This document shows, piece by piece, positions 12,712-25,191 of a stretch of DNA of 64,000 nt (positions are counted from its first letter, which is position 1; the number at the start of each line of letters is the position of its first letter). Location: positions 14,438,932 to 14,502,931 of the forward strand of contig NC_092679.1 in assembly GCF_964355755.1 (NCBI RefSeq), given 5' to 3'. A model generated the notes under the pieces. That model saw nothing but the letters and a program-made list of their open reading frames with translations. It was not told where the DNA came from and made no database searches. The stretch is from Antedon mediterranea (taxonomy: Eukaryota; Echinodermata; Crinoidea; Comatulida; Antedonidae). A program made the translations under genes and the position numbers.

Positions 12712-14414
12712 TATCTCCCGACCATTCCACCAACCCCTAGCGATCTTGATCCTCCAAATGTCCAGGCAGTGGCCACCGAAAGCTCTGAACCTAAGAACAC
12801 GACAGCAGATGATGAACAAGTAACTATGTTGACAATTGACACAGATAAGCTGTCGGATACTAAGGATGGGAAAGACAAGAAAAAGAAGTCTAAATCCCGA
12901 TTAGCCAGACTTTGACGATCACTGAAGAAGTCGAAGAGAGTCGGACTTGATAATGAGGATGCTACCGATGCTGCAACAATCAAAGACACTATTATTATTT
13001 ATGGACAACCACCAGTGGATGTGGTGACAACAGAAGCTGCCAATGAAACTGGAAGGTACGGTATGTCTTGCATTGGTTTAGTATAGTGTCTAGATTTATG
13101 TATTGGATTCTTAAATTAAAATATTTTACAGATCAATAAGTAATTTGTTTTTATTCCAGTATTCATCAAACGGACCTTTAAACAAAAGTGATGGAGGTAG
13201 ATGAGCTCGAATGTGAAGACATGCAAGAAACGATGGTTCTGTAAGCCTAAATATTACTTTACAGTTTTTAATACACTACTCTAAATAATGTATGCATTCT
13301 CATGTGAAGAATATTTACATTTTATTTGATAAACGTTCTTGTCATTAATACATGCATACATCATTAATTAAATAATAAGCGAAAAAAAAAAACCATTTCA
13401 GAATGTTTGAATTTTGGTCCATTATTATTTGAATTTTATTTAATTTTGAATTCAATAGAGATCAGCCCATTGCAGAACTTCTAAACAACGACGATGAGCT
13501 CAATATCCCAGAGGATAACTCTGACGACAGGAACAGTTTGTGGTCGGACGTAGAGGACGACGACAGGAAAATGGTCCAAGAAAGGTATGATGTGCCTTTT
13601 ATTTAAGATATTGTTTATTTTGGTCTGAAATATTTCTAGATATTTCATTTCTAAAAATGAGTCAAACTTATTAATATTACGTACTTCGTTTTCCAAAAGG
13701 TGACGTGATTGGATTGCCGATGCACAGAATCAGATTAGAAGGTAAATCACACGCAATAATCACAATTAATTCATCATCATCATCGTCATTATTATTTTTA
13801 ATCATCGCCATCATATTCATTTCCTGACAAATTATCTTTAACATCACCATGTCATTGATGATGTTAAGTATTCCTTCATTTGTTAGCATTGCATTGGAAG
13901 TGTCAGTAGACAGTCAGCTTTCTGTACAACGACGTCACCGAGCACCGATACGATACGGACCCGTGAATGAGCTGAAATTATCGTTTAATCCTGATGTGGA
14001 CAGAGAGCTACCCTCAATCTTCTCCAGTGTTCAAAATAACCATTCTCGTCATCGTAATAATCCGCTATTGCAAGGAATTAAACATGCTAATAAATTCCAC
14101 CAGGTAAAATAGTATATACCACACACACAATTATGAGAAACAATTAACCAAGGAGGTTAGTGGGTAAAACGGGGGGAAGAGAAGGGGAATGTCAACATGG
14201 CAGTGGACTTATTTATAAAAGAATCCCTCTCAATTAAGCTTCTTTTTTATAGTACAAACTAGAAGAGGAGCAAAGGCAGAACAAAAGACGCCTTCATAGA
14301 CTGGCCATGAGGCGAGAACGAGACACCCAGTATAAGTTACTGATGTGGGAAAACCGGCAAAGAAAGAAGGAAAGAGATCAGTTAGAGGTTCACTTTGAGG
14401 TGGACGAGTGGTAG
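12712..14414 (+). pseudogene. Six-exon coiled-coil protein gene, + strand copy, decayed
   Basis: Six exon-like segments can be aligned with the inverted copy between 29,888 and 53,374: ?-13055, 13160-13240, 13459-13584, 13700-13741, 13887-14103 and 14253-14414. All are bounded by AG/GT splice sites except the last, which ends in TAG at 14412-14414. The encoded protein is acidic in the middle. It then has an Arg/Lys/Glu-rich C-terminus (KLEEEQRQ..., RMRRERDTQYK-like, RQRKKERDQLE) predicted to be helical or coiled coil, ending VHFEVDEW. The family is not recognised. Decay marks are a TGA at 12913-12915 where the other copy has CGA, a TAA at 13179-13181, and an extra base at the exon 3 end that gives a TGA at the exon 3/4 junction. 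Exons 5 and 6 remain open and have exactly the same lengths (217 and 162 nt) as in the other copy. No start codon was identified. Confidence 0.75.
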
Positions 14415-14564
14415 CGGGAAAGATGTCACAGACGAGGGGGTGTCTTGGTGGAATATTACACAAGGATCATCAGTGCCATTATGTATTTTAACAACCACGA
14501 AGTTTTTCTTGTTTTCGTGAGTAGGCCACCAGGGGCTGGTCTATCAGTATGAATTAGTGATATG

Positions 14565-14617
14565 AACTGTGAACATCTGGTTTTTATCTTTCAATCAATT
14601 TAGTAACATCTTCACAT
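14565..14617 (+). repeat. Right member of a direct repeat flanking the + strand gene copy
   Basis: Matches 12,588-12,640 (CTGTGAACAT, TTTCAATCAATTTAGTAACA, TCTTCACAT). It sits between the gene's stop codon and the downstream minisatellite. Confidence 0.75.
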
Positions 14618-14619
14618 AA

Positions 14620-15190
14620 CTTATGCCAACAACCACGACGCTGGCAACAACCATCTCATTAAAGAAGACGCTGCCAATAACTTCGATGCCGCCAGTTATC
14701 ATGCCACCATCTAGGCGTTGCCAACTTCCATCAACCACGACTACGTTGCCAATAACTACCAACAATATTGACGCCGCCAACAAACGATACAGGCCAGCAT
14801 CCAGGTGACGTTACAAACACCTATTCCAACAACGCTGCCAATCACTATGCCATCAACAACAATGAAGCTGTAATGATCCAATAACCACAACGCTGCACCA
14901 TACATGCATGTCAATAACCACGACGCTGGCAATAACCTTACCAACAACCAATGACGCTACCAATCATTCTGGCCAGTGACCCTGACGCTGCTAACAACCA
15001 TATCACAACACCACGACGCTGCCAACAAACATGTCCGCCACCACGGAGCTGGCAAAAATAACACCGATGTTTCCAACAATTACACAACATACAAAAGATG
15101 CTATCAACAACCAGGACGACGCGGACGCAACAACCACACCTAACCAGGATGACGTTAGAAACACGACCACATTGACGAAGAGAAGGTGAT
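14620..15190. repeat. Degenerate minisatellite downstream of the + strand gene copy
   Basis: Irregular units of roughly 20-30 bp based on CAACAACCACGACGCTG with GCCAACAA or GGCAATAA spacers fill this block. Open frames across it are by-products of the repeat. The inverted equivalent is found at 24,950-25,191 and 29,588-29,700. Confidence 0.8.
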
Positions 15191-18100
15191 TATGAATCTG
15201 CCAACAACCATAGAAGGTTTATTAGAATAAAACTTAAATACCATATATCTAGCAGTACTCTAACATAATCGTATTGTATTTAAATACGTTCACAGTTCAA
15301 ACTTCCTTGTACTTCTTTCCCCACGTCTAGGAAGAACTGACCATTGGTCTGTCACATGTTCTTGATAATGCCCCAATAATGCAAAACTACAATGATCATA
15401 AGTTTACACTAAAAACTCTCTAAATAAAGTAGAGACTTTACAATAAGTTTCTCCTTTATCATTTAACTGACTTGTAACATATTCTATACATGAATGACTC
15501 ATCACAATTCTATTATAAGGTATATAAGGTAATGGATGCATTCAAATCGTTTTTATATTAATGCCAGCTTCAATGATTATCGAATAACGTAATAAATAGC
15601 GTTGGTATTCAGCCGAGGTAACCCAAACCAAGTTTACATCAATTATTCACTTATCTCTTTCTATATAAATCTTATCGTATCGTTTACATGAATTTCTTGC
15701 ACAGAATTGATGTACATTATTAAATATGATATCACATAATAATAATAACAATATTTATTAATTTTTCTTATTAGACCTACATTAAACGTGATACTTGTAT
15801 ACTAATCACGTAATTCAAATTGAATTTTATCTCATAACTGTAGGCTGTTCCTTTAACAACATCTTTTGACAACACATTTGTTTAAGCCTTTTTTAAAATG
15901 TAAACTAATCTTTAGGTTTGTAGCTGCATATACAAAAACGTCTTGTTGTTAAATGAGACTCATTTGGCCGGCACTGGGGAATATTGGTGCGCCCACAGGA
16001 CTTGGACTAGACCTGTTTCTAGGAATATTACAAAGGGATCGGATGCGATTTCCTTCAATGCATTGTGCATCAGATAACAGAAGCGACAAAAGCATATGTC
16101 ATCCTAGAGCTGACTATCGTTATACCTCCCTTCTCATCAAACCCCTACAATTACGCCGTTATGTGAACTAAACACGTTTGCTTTAATAACACTATCTGCT
16201 ATACAGTCTAACAGTCATCCATCGGTACCAACAGTAAACGTTGGCTACCAAGGTTTCAATGCATTTATATTGATATGCATTACGCAACTTCACATGTATC
16301 ACTCATCATAACGGCCAATATTTACACAGACGAGCGGTAACGGTTAGCGGTAAACAAAATAGAATCTATGTAATTTCTTATGACCATTTAGGCCCTACAT
16401 AAAACGCGGAGCGGACGGGTGGTTTGGCGGAAATCCTCTCATGATAGATACAGATACATGAGTCAAGCACACGGTTTGTTTATCGTTCGTTGGTCCGTGT
16501 GACCAATTGCTCAATGGTCACCAACCAATATATAATAATAGTCTAATTTTTTAAGCGTTTGAGTACAATACATATTTACTGCGCACATATTTGAAACAAA
16601 TACATGGTATTCCAAAGTATGGCACGATATTATATTATACACAAACAAGAAAATACACTCAAAAGCATATTAAAACACATAATGCCTAACATGTATCATA
16701 AACATACGCATCATCAAGCTATTGGCTTCTATTAAACATAAATATTAATATTTCACGCAATCAATATAAATTGTACATAATGAATGTAGATTCTCTCGCT
16801 TGTGATTGGTCAAATTTCTTACGTTGCGCTTTCGTCCTTGCATTGCGTCTCTAGTGGTAACCAAGATTTAGGAAGAAAAAACGTTGTTTATATTTCTCGC
16901 CCTCAGATTTATCCTACCGTAATTTGCCTTTGCCCCGAACCTCCTAAAGGATATAGAGAAGGGTGGTAAAGAAAAGAAGGGTATATAGAAAAAAAGAATA
17001 TATAGAGAACACAAAGGTATATAGTAGGCCTAGATAAGACGTGGTTTAGAGAAGATATATAGACAAATGAAGTGTGATAATAGAGAAGGGTACGAGAAGG
17101 ATATATAGGCCTACACGTACGTATATTCTGAAATATGTACAGTTATAGTTGATATAGTTATATCATGGATGAATATTATTGCTATTCTTCCATACTTCAC
17201 TACATTTCATGTCATGCATAAATAGGTTGTTTAATAGTCATTCACAGGTAAGTATGAATAAGCTACGGATTAATAACCAAAACGTGTGAATAGCTTAGCT
17301 AATGTGTTTTTGTCGTTTACTTTAATATTTAAGTATATGTCCATCAGAATATTAGAAAGTAATAAAGTTTTAATAATTATATTAAATTAATTTTTACCTT
17401 ACAGATTACATTATAGATAACAGCAACAGGAATACATTGTTTAATTGGTTTTTTTTTAATCTCACGATAGTACACATGACCTCTAAGCAATAGGTTTTAT
17501 TGATTAGGATCAACATTATTTTCATTTTATTAAAGAGTTCGTATATTCCACGTAAACTCTATTAATATCCATTATGGTTTATATATAATAGGCCTATATT
17601 AATACCTTACAGTAGAACCTTACCTTTGATGTGCCCATACATGGACATGATGATGTCATATCACTACCATATTTGGGAATATCACTACAATACTTGGGCA
17701 CATTACATCACTTTTGTTGTCAAACTAGTTTGATAGTGTAGACAGAGTTTAAAACGAATACTTTCCTGTGAATCAAACGGGGAGCAATATATTATTATGT
17801 TGAACAATATCACTCAGGAGAGGAGACACCCTTATTAAATTATTATTTAGTGCCGAAGGACCCTTATAGGTTCTATAGGCCTACTTATCTGGTGATATCG
17901 TAGGTAGACTATTTATAAAATTATTCAAAAAATTGAACTTTATTGATTTAAAAAATCATCATTTTATTAATACCATCCCTTTTGTATGTGGAAGTAAGTA
18001 ACTGTATATTAAAAATCTTTGAATTAGAAAAAGCCAATCTACTGTAATTGAAATATTGCCTCTAGTATCCGTATATCCATCCATTCGACAAAAGAAATTC

Positions 18101-20079
18101 ATTAAAAAACGATAAGTTATAATGTGTTGTGTGGAATTATGCATTATTAAGTAAAGACGGGCACGTGACCTTGTGGTGATCAGACGATTAAAGTGTACAG
18201 TATATCAAAGTGTGTTTGCAATATTTAAAAGTTCATCGTTTAAAGACCGTAAGTTGATATAAAAAACCTTCTTAAAGTGTCATTTGTAAAAGTTGTATGC
18301 CATGAACCCATACACTGGTGCTCGTATTTCATTGACACATTATTATAAATAAAAACGGATTAATGAGTTTTTGATATTTTATTGTAATAAAGCCGGTTTT
18401 CCCATAAAGCGTCGTCGGCTTATGCATAAGACGCCTATTTATACACAATGCACCCCTGTTGAGAGGACACATTGATTTGCTTAATTTTGTTATGTATTTG
18501 GAAATCATTATAACAATTATAATACAAGGTAATACATTACAGAGAAATTGCATTTATAGAACATTTTCAAGGATATTCCAAAAATAGTAGCAATTATTTA
18601 CATGGGGTCATTCCTTGGTATAGGCCTATCAAGAAGTTTTAGTAATTAGCATTCCCTGACCGACTCTCTTTTTATTTGTCTTCATTGTTATTTTATTCTT
18701 TGCTGGTTTAAAAATAAGTTTATTAATTCATTGGCTTGTTCTAATGTGAATTTCTTTAGGAATTTTTCTGTGATATTATCTAACAATTTTGACACCTTGG
18801 CTTACATGATCTTACTAACAACTTAGGCTGTCGGGGGGCACGGCACGTAATAAGCCTGCATGAAGAAAACACTTTATAACATATACAGTATTGGGTAGTA
18901 CTATAGATGTCGTAAACCTAGAACCAAAGGCAGATTTGGAACTACATCCCTCCCGTAAATAATTCACACAAAACGCATTTATATTTAATATTCTTTGCTC
19001 AGACTATCGCGAGCAGCGGAAAGGAGGAGGCCTAGACTACTCTGTTAGCAGACCCTGATCATACTGTATCCCCTGAGTCATAGGCCTAACTAATGACTCA
19101 CGATCAGTATACTATCATAATGCAATATTCATATTTAGAAGGCTTGTGAACCATGACAAATTAAATTCGTATTTTACTTTATTCAATTACAGTTTTTTTA
19201 TATATAAATAGGCATAATAACGGGGTTTTCTATACAACATAAAATAGACCTCGATATGAAAAAAGAAAGTGTATTATTATTCTCTTGATGCTCATTATTG
19301 TTAGTTAGTATACAATATACAATAGGCTTGTTCGTGTTTTATAATAAGTCATGATATTTATAAATAAACAAGATTAGTAAATTAGTACAAAGAGAACATT
19401 TTACATGCTGATAATTTTGTAATGTATAGAGGGCGGCGTACAGTTAATTTTTCTTTTATAATTTATTTACCTAAAGATGAATTTCTCCCTGAAAACATAA
19501 TTTTGTAACATAATTTTGTTGAATACGCAATTTTAATGTTACATGATATTTATTGAAATGGCTGCCAGTCAATTGGTTTTTGGTTTAATTTAATTTATTT
19601 TGTCTTTTTTTAAACTTTTTTTCTCCGAAAGTAATAACTTTATTAAAGCTGCAAAATGGACTAATAATAATGGCAAAATCTTATTTTATTAATCTTCATT
19701 TTTCATGATTTTGGAGGGACAATACATCTTTAACACTAACCGCAAATGCTTTGTAACAAAAAAACGTAACGCAAATTGCAACGAATACACATTGTTGATC
19801 GTTAAAAGTTCAAAGACGATCGTTTTCAAACGATCAAGTTGAAATGATAACGCGAACATTTTTGATGTCTAACGAAGAACGTTCAAGTTACAGTATCTCC
19901 TTCCGCGACTTCGTCGTAACGGGAAAAAATAAAACAGACGAAACACGAATTGTAATAGTCTAGTCGGGCAGCATTTTTAATTTACTTATGCGATTTGGCC
20001 AATTTTGATTTTTCACTTTCATGTGGTCAATAACATCATAAGAAACAAATTTAAACTTTGTGTCCAACTTTCAGATGCG
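15191..20079. other. About 4.9 kb with no gene recognised
   Basis: Only short open frames occur. The longest (72 codons at 15,953, + strand) has no motif I recognise. A purine-rich patch at about 16,930-17,110 repeats phrases such as GAAGGGTATATAGA. No RNA gene, transposon end or conserved exon could be supported. Confidence 0.5.
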
Positions 20080-20290
20080 TTTTTCGCCTTTTTAAAATGG
20101 CCGCCTATATCATATATCTCAACAACCGCTTATTCTAGAAACTCAGTTATGGTCTCTAATTTTTCATAATATTATACATATTTATATTTGCTCTAATGAC
20201 AAGTTTCTTGAAATAATTACGAGAAGTGCCACTTCTGACCTTTTGACCTTGACCTTGATTACATCTCAAAAACTACTCGTTTGCGTTTTT
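20080..20290. repeat. AT-rich repeat unit associated with GCDTTS-family copies
   Basis: A degenerate unit of about 150-170 bp combines TATATCTCAACAACCGCTTA, GTCTCTAATTTTTC, ATATTTGCTCTAATGACAAG and TGACCTTTTGACCTTGACC. Related units occur at 24,300-24,790 (several) and 26,480-26,790 (two), each time beside a copy of the GCDTTS protein family. It is either part of that transposon's non-coding sequence or a separate repeat that targets it. Confidence 0.55.
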
Positions 20291-20394
20291 TTTTTATTTA
20301 TTGATTTTTAATTTTCATGTTTTGGGGAAAATGCATCTTTAATTAATTTGATCTTCAACATCATCTAGTTGTGGAGTCATGTCCTTTGTTTAAT

Positions 20395-21590
20395 TTTCAC
20401 ATCCATCGCCAGACTCACAAGCATCAGTGCATCTAGAAGAGCATCAGGTGCTGGTGGATTGTTGGTTTAAACTACTATTCTCTAGTTTCCATGAGTAATC
20501 TGTTGTTGGTGGAATATCATGGATTTGGCTTAATTATATGATGACTTCCATACTAACGACATAAAGTATGCTCTTTCCACATGTGGTCTCAGGGTTCCTA
20601 TTGTTGGAGATAATTGCTTTCCTTCCCTACCCTTTTGTGCAAACAACATCCACCTTAATTCGTTAACATTATCGGTCTTGATTGTATTAGTTCTGTAAAG
20701 TAAGCAGACATACCTTTCCATTTGTTGACAATACAAATACAAATCCAATCTGGTATTTGAGGTGTCCGGCCATATACAGCAAATGCATCAATATATCATC
20801 ATCATCACACTGCATGAGAGCTTTAAAGTGTGCTGTTACATCTTTCCCAGCAAATGCATCTGTTGTGTCACTCCCTTTGAATGCATACCAGCCAATAAGT
20901 GCTGCTTACCAAGTTTGAAGTAACACTCCCAAATAGGTATTTTTTCACCTTTTTTTTTCTAAAAAAAAAAGTGGTCATGTCATAAATCAAGGGATAACTT
21001 CCTGTTAAGAGGATCAAAACATCAGTGTCTACTGAAAACATATCCAGAATCTTAACATTTACAGCATGAAGTAGGACGAACTGATCCCCTTCCTCTAAGG
21101 AATGTTCTCCTGCAGTCATCTCTGGCATAGTAACAATACTAGACAAGTTACAGTTGGCCTTCATTGTTGAGTGATGCGTTACTAGCACTCTCATTGCTTT
21201 TCCTTTGAAGTGATTACGTGCCTTCTCGGAGAGATATTCTGTCAACTCAAAAAAAAAAATAAAAAAGTCTGTTTTTTATCTCAGTGTTATCATTGACGTG
21301 ATACTGGATAACATTGGTTTTGGTTGTTCTCTTATCTCGTAAAGTTTCTTTCATGAATTCTATTAGGTACAGGTCAAACACAATACGTACTTCATTGTAT
21401 GGTGTACTTATACCAACGATAATGTTGACAAATTCAGAAGCAACGTGGGAAGCATTGAACTTATCAGATACCTTCTTCACCATATTTACGACACACATTC
21501 CATCAATAATTAAAATTAATACTGCAGTGGGATCATCATTTTGGCACAGTGTTGTTAATGTTGTCTGGCAGTACTGACTGTACAACCTTG
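20395..21590 (-). pseudogene. GCDTTS-family transposon-like nuclease, C-terminal two thirds, broken (copy 1)
   Basis: Reading on the minus strand from 21,585, fragments in different frames give, in order: IIDGMCVVNMVKK; VRIVFDLYLIEFMKETLRDKR followed by an IQYHV phrase; MTEYLSEKARNHFKGKAMRV; LLHAVN...SVDTDVLILL with YPLI; FKGSDTTDAFAGKD (about 20,860-20,830); a VNELRW...KGREGKQLSPT stretch near 20,640; PPAPDALLD; and a C-terminal Cys-rich CTDACESGDGCEN. I recognise this as a widespread animal multicopy family annotated only as uncharacterised proteins. The spaced acidic motifs (VIDG, FDRY, DTDV, GCDTT) suggest a PIN/XPG-like nuclease fold; that is inference. Several frameshifts and stops make the copy non-functional. 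Its 5' part appears to be cut off near the insertion at about 21,630. Confidence 0.7.
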
Positions 21591-21631
21591 GATTTCCCAG
21601 AAAGCATTATCATTCTTACATCAGGATAATA

Positions 21632-22530
21632 ATAATAATAATAATATTTATTCAGTTATTTGGAAGCCTGTATAGAAGATGTTCGCAATTGGATGACAAC
21701 AAATTACCTAAAGTTGAATGATGGAAAGACAGAGTTTATTATCGTCGGATCTAAATGTAACATCTCCAAAATCAACATCACACATATCAGAATCGGAAAC
21801 TCTAACATCGCTCCCTCATCGGTGGTCCGGAATCTGGGAATCATGCTGGATAGTAATCTCACTATGGAAGCACAAATAACAACTGTATCCAAAGCAGCAT
21901 GCATATCGATTAGGAACCTTGGTCGTATTCGCGGTAATCTTAACAAGAAAACAGCTGAATTGATTGTACACTCATTTGTCACTTCTAAAATTGACATTGG
22001 TAATGCCTTGTTGTTTGGCATACCAAAATCTCAAATACAACGTTTGCAGCGCTTGCAAAATATGGCAGCTAGAATTGTAACTTATACAAAATCAAACGCT
22101 CACATAACTCCTGTCCTGATGGATTTGCATTGGTTGCCTGTTCAACAACGTATTAAGTACAAACTTGCGTTGTTTGTATTCAAGATCCTAAATGACAGTG
22201 CTCCTGCTTATTTATCTGACCTTGTGGATCGTTACGAATCATCCCGCAGAGGCCTACGATCATTGTCACAAAACCTTCTTCAAGAGCGTAGAGCGAAAAA
22301 TCAGTGGGGTCAGAGATCTTTTTACGTTGCGGCCGCAAGTGTATGGAACAGCTTACCAGCAACAGTTAAATGCTCAACTAGTCTAAACAGTTTCAAGACC
22401 AACCTAAAGACGTCGCTATTCGCTGATGTTCTCGCACGTTGTTAATGCACAAAGCGCCATGAGCGCCACATGGGTGGAGGATACCGGCGCTATATAAGTT
22501 TTCATTTATTATTATATTATTATTATCAAT
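21632..22530 (+). mobile_element. 5'-truncated non-LTR retrotransposon, C-terminal end of ORF2
   Basis: An open frame of 261 codons (21,660-22,445) encodes the end of a non-LTR reverse transcriptase protein. It has a WMTTNYLKLNDGKTEFIIVG segment after the catalytic palm, then LIVHSFVTSKIDIGN, LHWLPVQQRIKYKLALFVFK and VWNSLPATVK near the C-terminus. These are hallmarks of L2/CR1-type ORF2 tails. The 3' UTR ends in GGCGCTATATAAG and a TTA-rich simple repeat at about 22,500-22,530. The first RT motifs and the endonuclease are absent, as expected of incomplete reverse transcription. The coding segment itself has no internal stop. Confidence 0.88.
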
Positions 22531-24240
22531 GTAAAAATAACCAGGAATGAGAATAGGCTAAAGCCCAAACAGATTCTGCACTCACTCCATACAATACAAT
22601 CAGTTAAAGATAAAACCATATACAAGAAAAATACAAATAAATTATACATAACATGAAATATAGTGTTTTGTTAGAGCAGCCTTAAATATTGAAATTGTTT
22701 GTGAATCTTTTATGTCATTTGGTATTTGCTCCCATAGTCTAGGAAAGGAAACAAATACAGAATTATGAAAAGTATTGCCTTTCGAATTCCAACGTAAAAG
22801 CCTACCCGGACATCTTTCACTAGTTTAAATATACTCATTGAAAGAATGGGGACAGTAACGTACCTTTCAACACCTTAAATCCTAATGAAAGTCTATGTAA
22901 TTTAAACAAGTCATCAATAGATAATAATTCAAGCACTTTCAACCTATGAAAATAAGATGTGTCCCAGGAACCTTCCTTTCTAAACATTATTATCCTTGTT
23001 GCTTTCCTTTGTATACTTTCTATTCTATTAATATTTGATTTCTCAAATGGTGCCCACATTGAACAACAGTAGGTAACCACTGGAAGTAATAGAGCTTTGT
23101 ATAAGTTCAACATAGCTAACCAGGACATATTTTTACTACATTTTGAAATGAAACCAAGCAATCTGCTTGCTTTACAACATATATAATTAACTTGTGTATG
23201 ACAAGACAACGAACTATTTACATAAACACCTAGAAATTTGAATTCTGTAACTTTAGGAATATTGTCTGATTCTATGGTATAATCCCAGTTAACTATCTCT
23301 TTACATCTTATAACATGCATTACGGCGCATTTGACAGGATTTAAGGGAAGTTTGTTTACATTTGCCCATTTAGCAATTAAATCTAAATCCTTTTGAAGCA
23401 ATTTACAATCATTATTGTTATAAATAGGACGTGATAATGTGTGATCATCAGCAAATTGAAAAAGTGAAGAAGAAATATTATTTACAATATCACTTACATA
23501 AATCAAAAATAAAAGAGGGCCCAAAACTGACCCTTGTAGTAGCCCTGAAGTAACATTTACCCACTCTGACTTTTCTCCTCTGTAAATAACCCTTTGGCGT
23601 CTATTTGAAAGAAAATCTGTAATCCATGCATTAGTGTTTCCACCAATGCCACAGTTATTAAGTTTCTTAATTAATCTTTTATGAGACACCTTATCAAATG
23701 CAGACGAAAAATCAAGAAAAATAATATCAATATTTTTACAACCTTTAAGTTCTAAGCTCTGTGCCCATGAATGAAAAACCTTTGAAAGTAAAAGTTCAGT
23801 ACTATACATTTGTCTAAACCCAAACTGATTTTCTGAAAGGATATTATTATATTCTAGATATTCCCTTAAGCGATAACAAAGCAATTTCTCAATAATCTTA
23901 CAAATTATGGGAGTTAAGGACACTGGACGATAGCTTTTCATTTCGTCTTTGGGTTTTCCATTTCTTTTGAAAATAGGTACAACATTTGCATCCTTCCATT
24001 GTTTTGGTAAAATACCTTTTTGTACAGTTAAATTAAAGAATGTACATAAAACATTAGCCAATTGTGCCTTACATGACTTTAAGAATATTGGAAGCAAACA
24101 ATCAGGTCCTGGTGATTTGGATACATTTAACTGTGAGAGGGCATAAAATACCTCAGGCATCACAAAGGGTTCACATTCAAAGTTGGTAAGACAATCTATT
24201 GTATCCAAATCACAATGCTGATCATTATGCAAAGGTTGTT
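22503..24240 (-). mobile_element. 5'-truncated non-LTR retrotransposon with reverse transcriptase
   Basis: The minus-strand frame of 465 codons (24,232-22,835) covers most of a reverse transcriptase: SPGPDCLLPIFLK, SYRPVSLTPIICKIIEKLL, ENQFGFR, IIFLDFSSAFDKVSHKRL, GLLQGSVLGPLLFLIYVSDI, FADDHTL, LNPVKCAVM and KFLGVYVNSSLS. The palm motif FADD is kept. The usual GxPQG is GLLQG here, a possible inactivating change. The C-terminus continues in another frame after 22,835 (VSFPRLWEQIPNDIKD, IFKAALTKHY). A 3' UTR then ends in an ATAATA-type tail shared with the neighbouring element at about 22,503-22,530. The endonuclease domain is missing (5' truncation). Confidence 0.88.
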
Positions 24241-24299
24241 TACAAATTGTGTATTGAAAAGATTAGCCAACACCTTGAAAATTTGATGGTGGAGTACTA

Positions 24300-24780
24300 T
24301 TGAATTCGTATCAGGTCAGATTTTATTTTACTTTTAAATTGTTCAAAATATATATATTTATATTCACTCTAATACAACATTTTGTCTAACAATGACCGGA
24401 ACTACCATTTTTAACATTTTTACTTTTGACCTCACATTCTCATATCTCATTAATGGCTAATAGCACATGCTTAAAATTAGGCTTAAATTATTCAGAAGAT
24501 ATATTTTTATATTTGTTGTAATGAAAACTTTTTGTTTTAAATGACCTTTTGGAATTGACCTTATTGACCTTTGAGCCTGAAACTTCATATCTCGATAATT
24601 AATTGTCATAGAAGCATAATATTAGGCTTAAATCATTCAGAAAGTATAATATTCATATTTAATGCAATGACAAATTTGACCCCAAAATGACAGGAAGTGG
24701 CATTATTGACCTTAACACATACTCTAACGGACAATCATTTGACCTTTGACCTTCTCATCTCATTAACGACTTAACTTGTC
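24300..24780. repeat. Degenerate AT-rich tandem units
   Basis: Three or more units of about 150 bp contain TCATATCTCATTAATG or TCATATCTCGATAATTAA, AGGCTTAAATCATTCAGAA, ATATTTGTTGTAATGA and TTGACCTTTGA. They are related to 20,080-20,290 and 26,480-26,790 and again adjoin a GCDTTS-family fragment. Confidence 0.6.
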
Positions 24781-24784
24781 TTTA

Positions 24785-24920
24785 CACAAATCTGGGTACC
24801 GTCTAATGGCTAGCACAAACACATCTGTATCTGGGGAATACATTGTAGTTTTGGTTGCATCAGTTGTTGCATTAATAGCATGAAGCAGTCACTTTGTGTC
24901 GGCTTCTTTAAGGTATATTT
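24785..24920 (-). pseudogene. GCDTTS-family fragment (copy 2)
   Basis: The minus strand reads EADTK, a TGA stop, LLHAINATTDATKTTMY, SPDTDVFVLAIRRYPDL. This is the acidic core motif of the same family as at 20,395-21,590 and 25,192-29,587. Only this short piece is recognisable, next to the minisatellite downstream of the inverted gene copy. Confidence 0.7.
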
Positions 24921-24949
24921 ACATCTTTGTGTGTTGCCTTGCACTTAGA

Positions 24950-25191
24950 TCCCAAGCTACTACATAGCTATGGCATAGTTATTGACAGCGACCTCCGTGA
25001 TGGGATGGTTGTTGCCAGCGTCGTGGTTACTGGATGGCTTCGTGGTCGTTGTCATAAGTTATTGAAAGCGTCTTCATTGATGGGATTGTTGTTGCCAGCG
25101 TTGTGGTTACTGAGTGGCGTCGCGGTTGTTGGCAGCGTCTTCTTTAATGGGATGGTTGTTGTCAGCGTCGTGGTTACTGGATGGCTTCGTG
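24950..25191. repeat. Degenerate minisatellite, first part, downstream of the inverted gene copy
   Basis: Units of the type GGGATGGTTGTTGCCAGCGT then CGTGGTTACTGGATGGC are the reverse complement of the repeat at 14,620-15,190. The block is interrupted at 25,191 by the CACTG-ended transposon and resumes at 29,588. Confidence 0.8.

Noticed and set aside
12702-12989. 95-codon minus-strand frame over exon 1 of the + gene copy
   Set aside because: Antisense shadow. The + strand reading is conserved with the inverted copy, including splice sites.
13849-14112. Single-exon gene starting at ATG 13,849
   Set aside because: The conserved region starts exactly at an AG acceptor (13,885-13,886) and ends at a GT donor, so this is exon 5, not an independent gene.
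15953-16171. 72-codon + strand frame (MRLIWPALGNIGAPTG...)
   Set aside because: No motif, no splice context and no second copy; cannot be told from chance.
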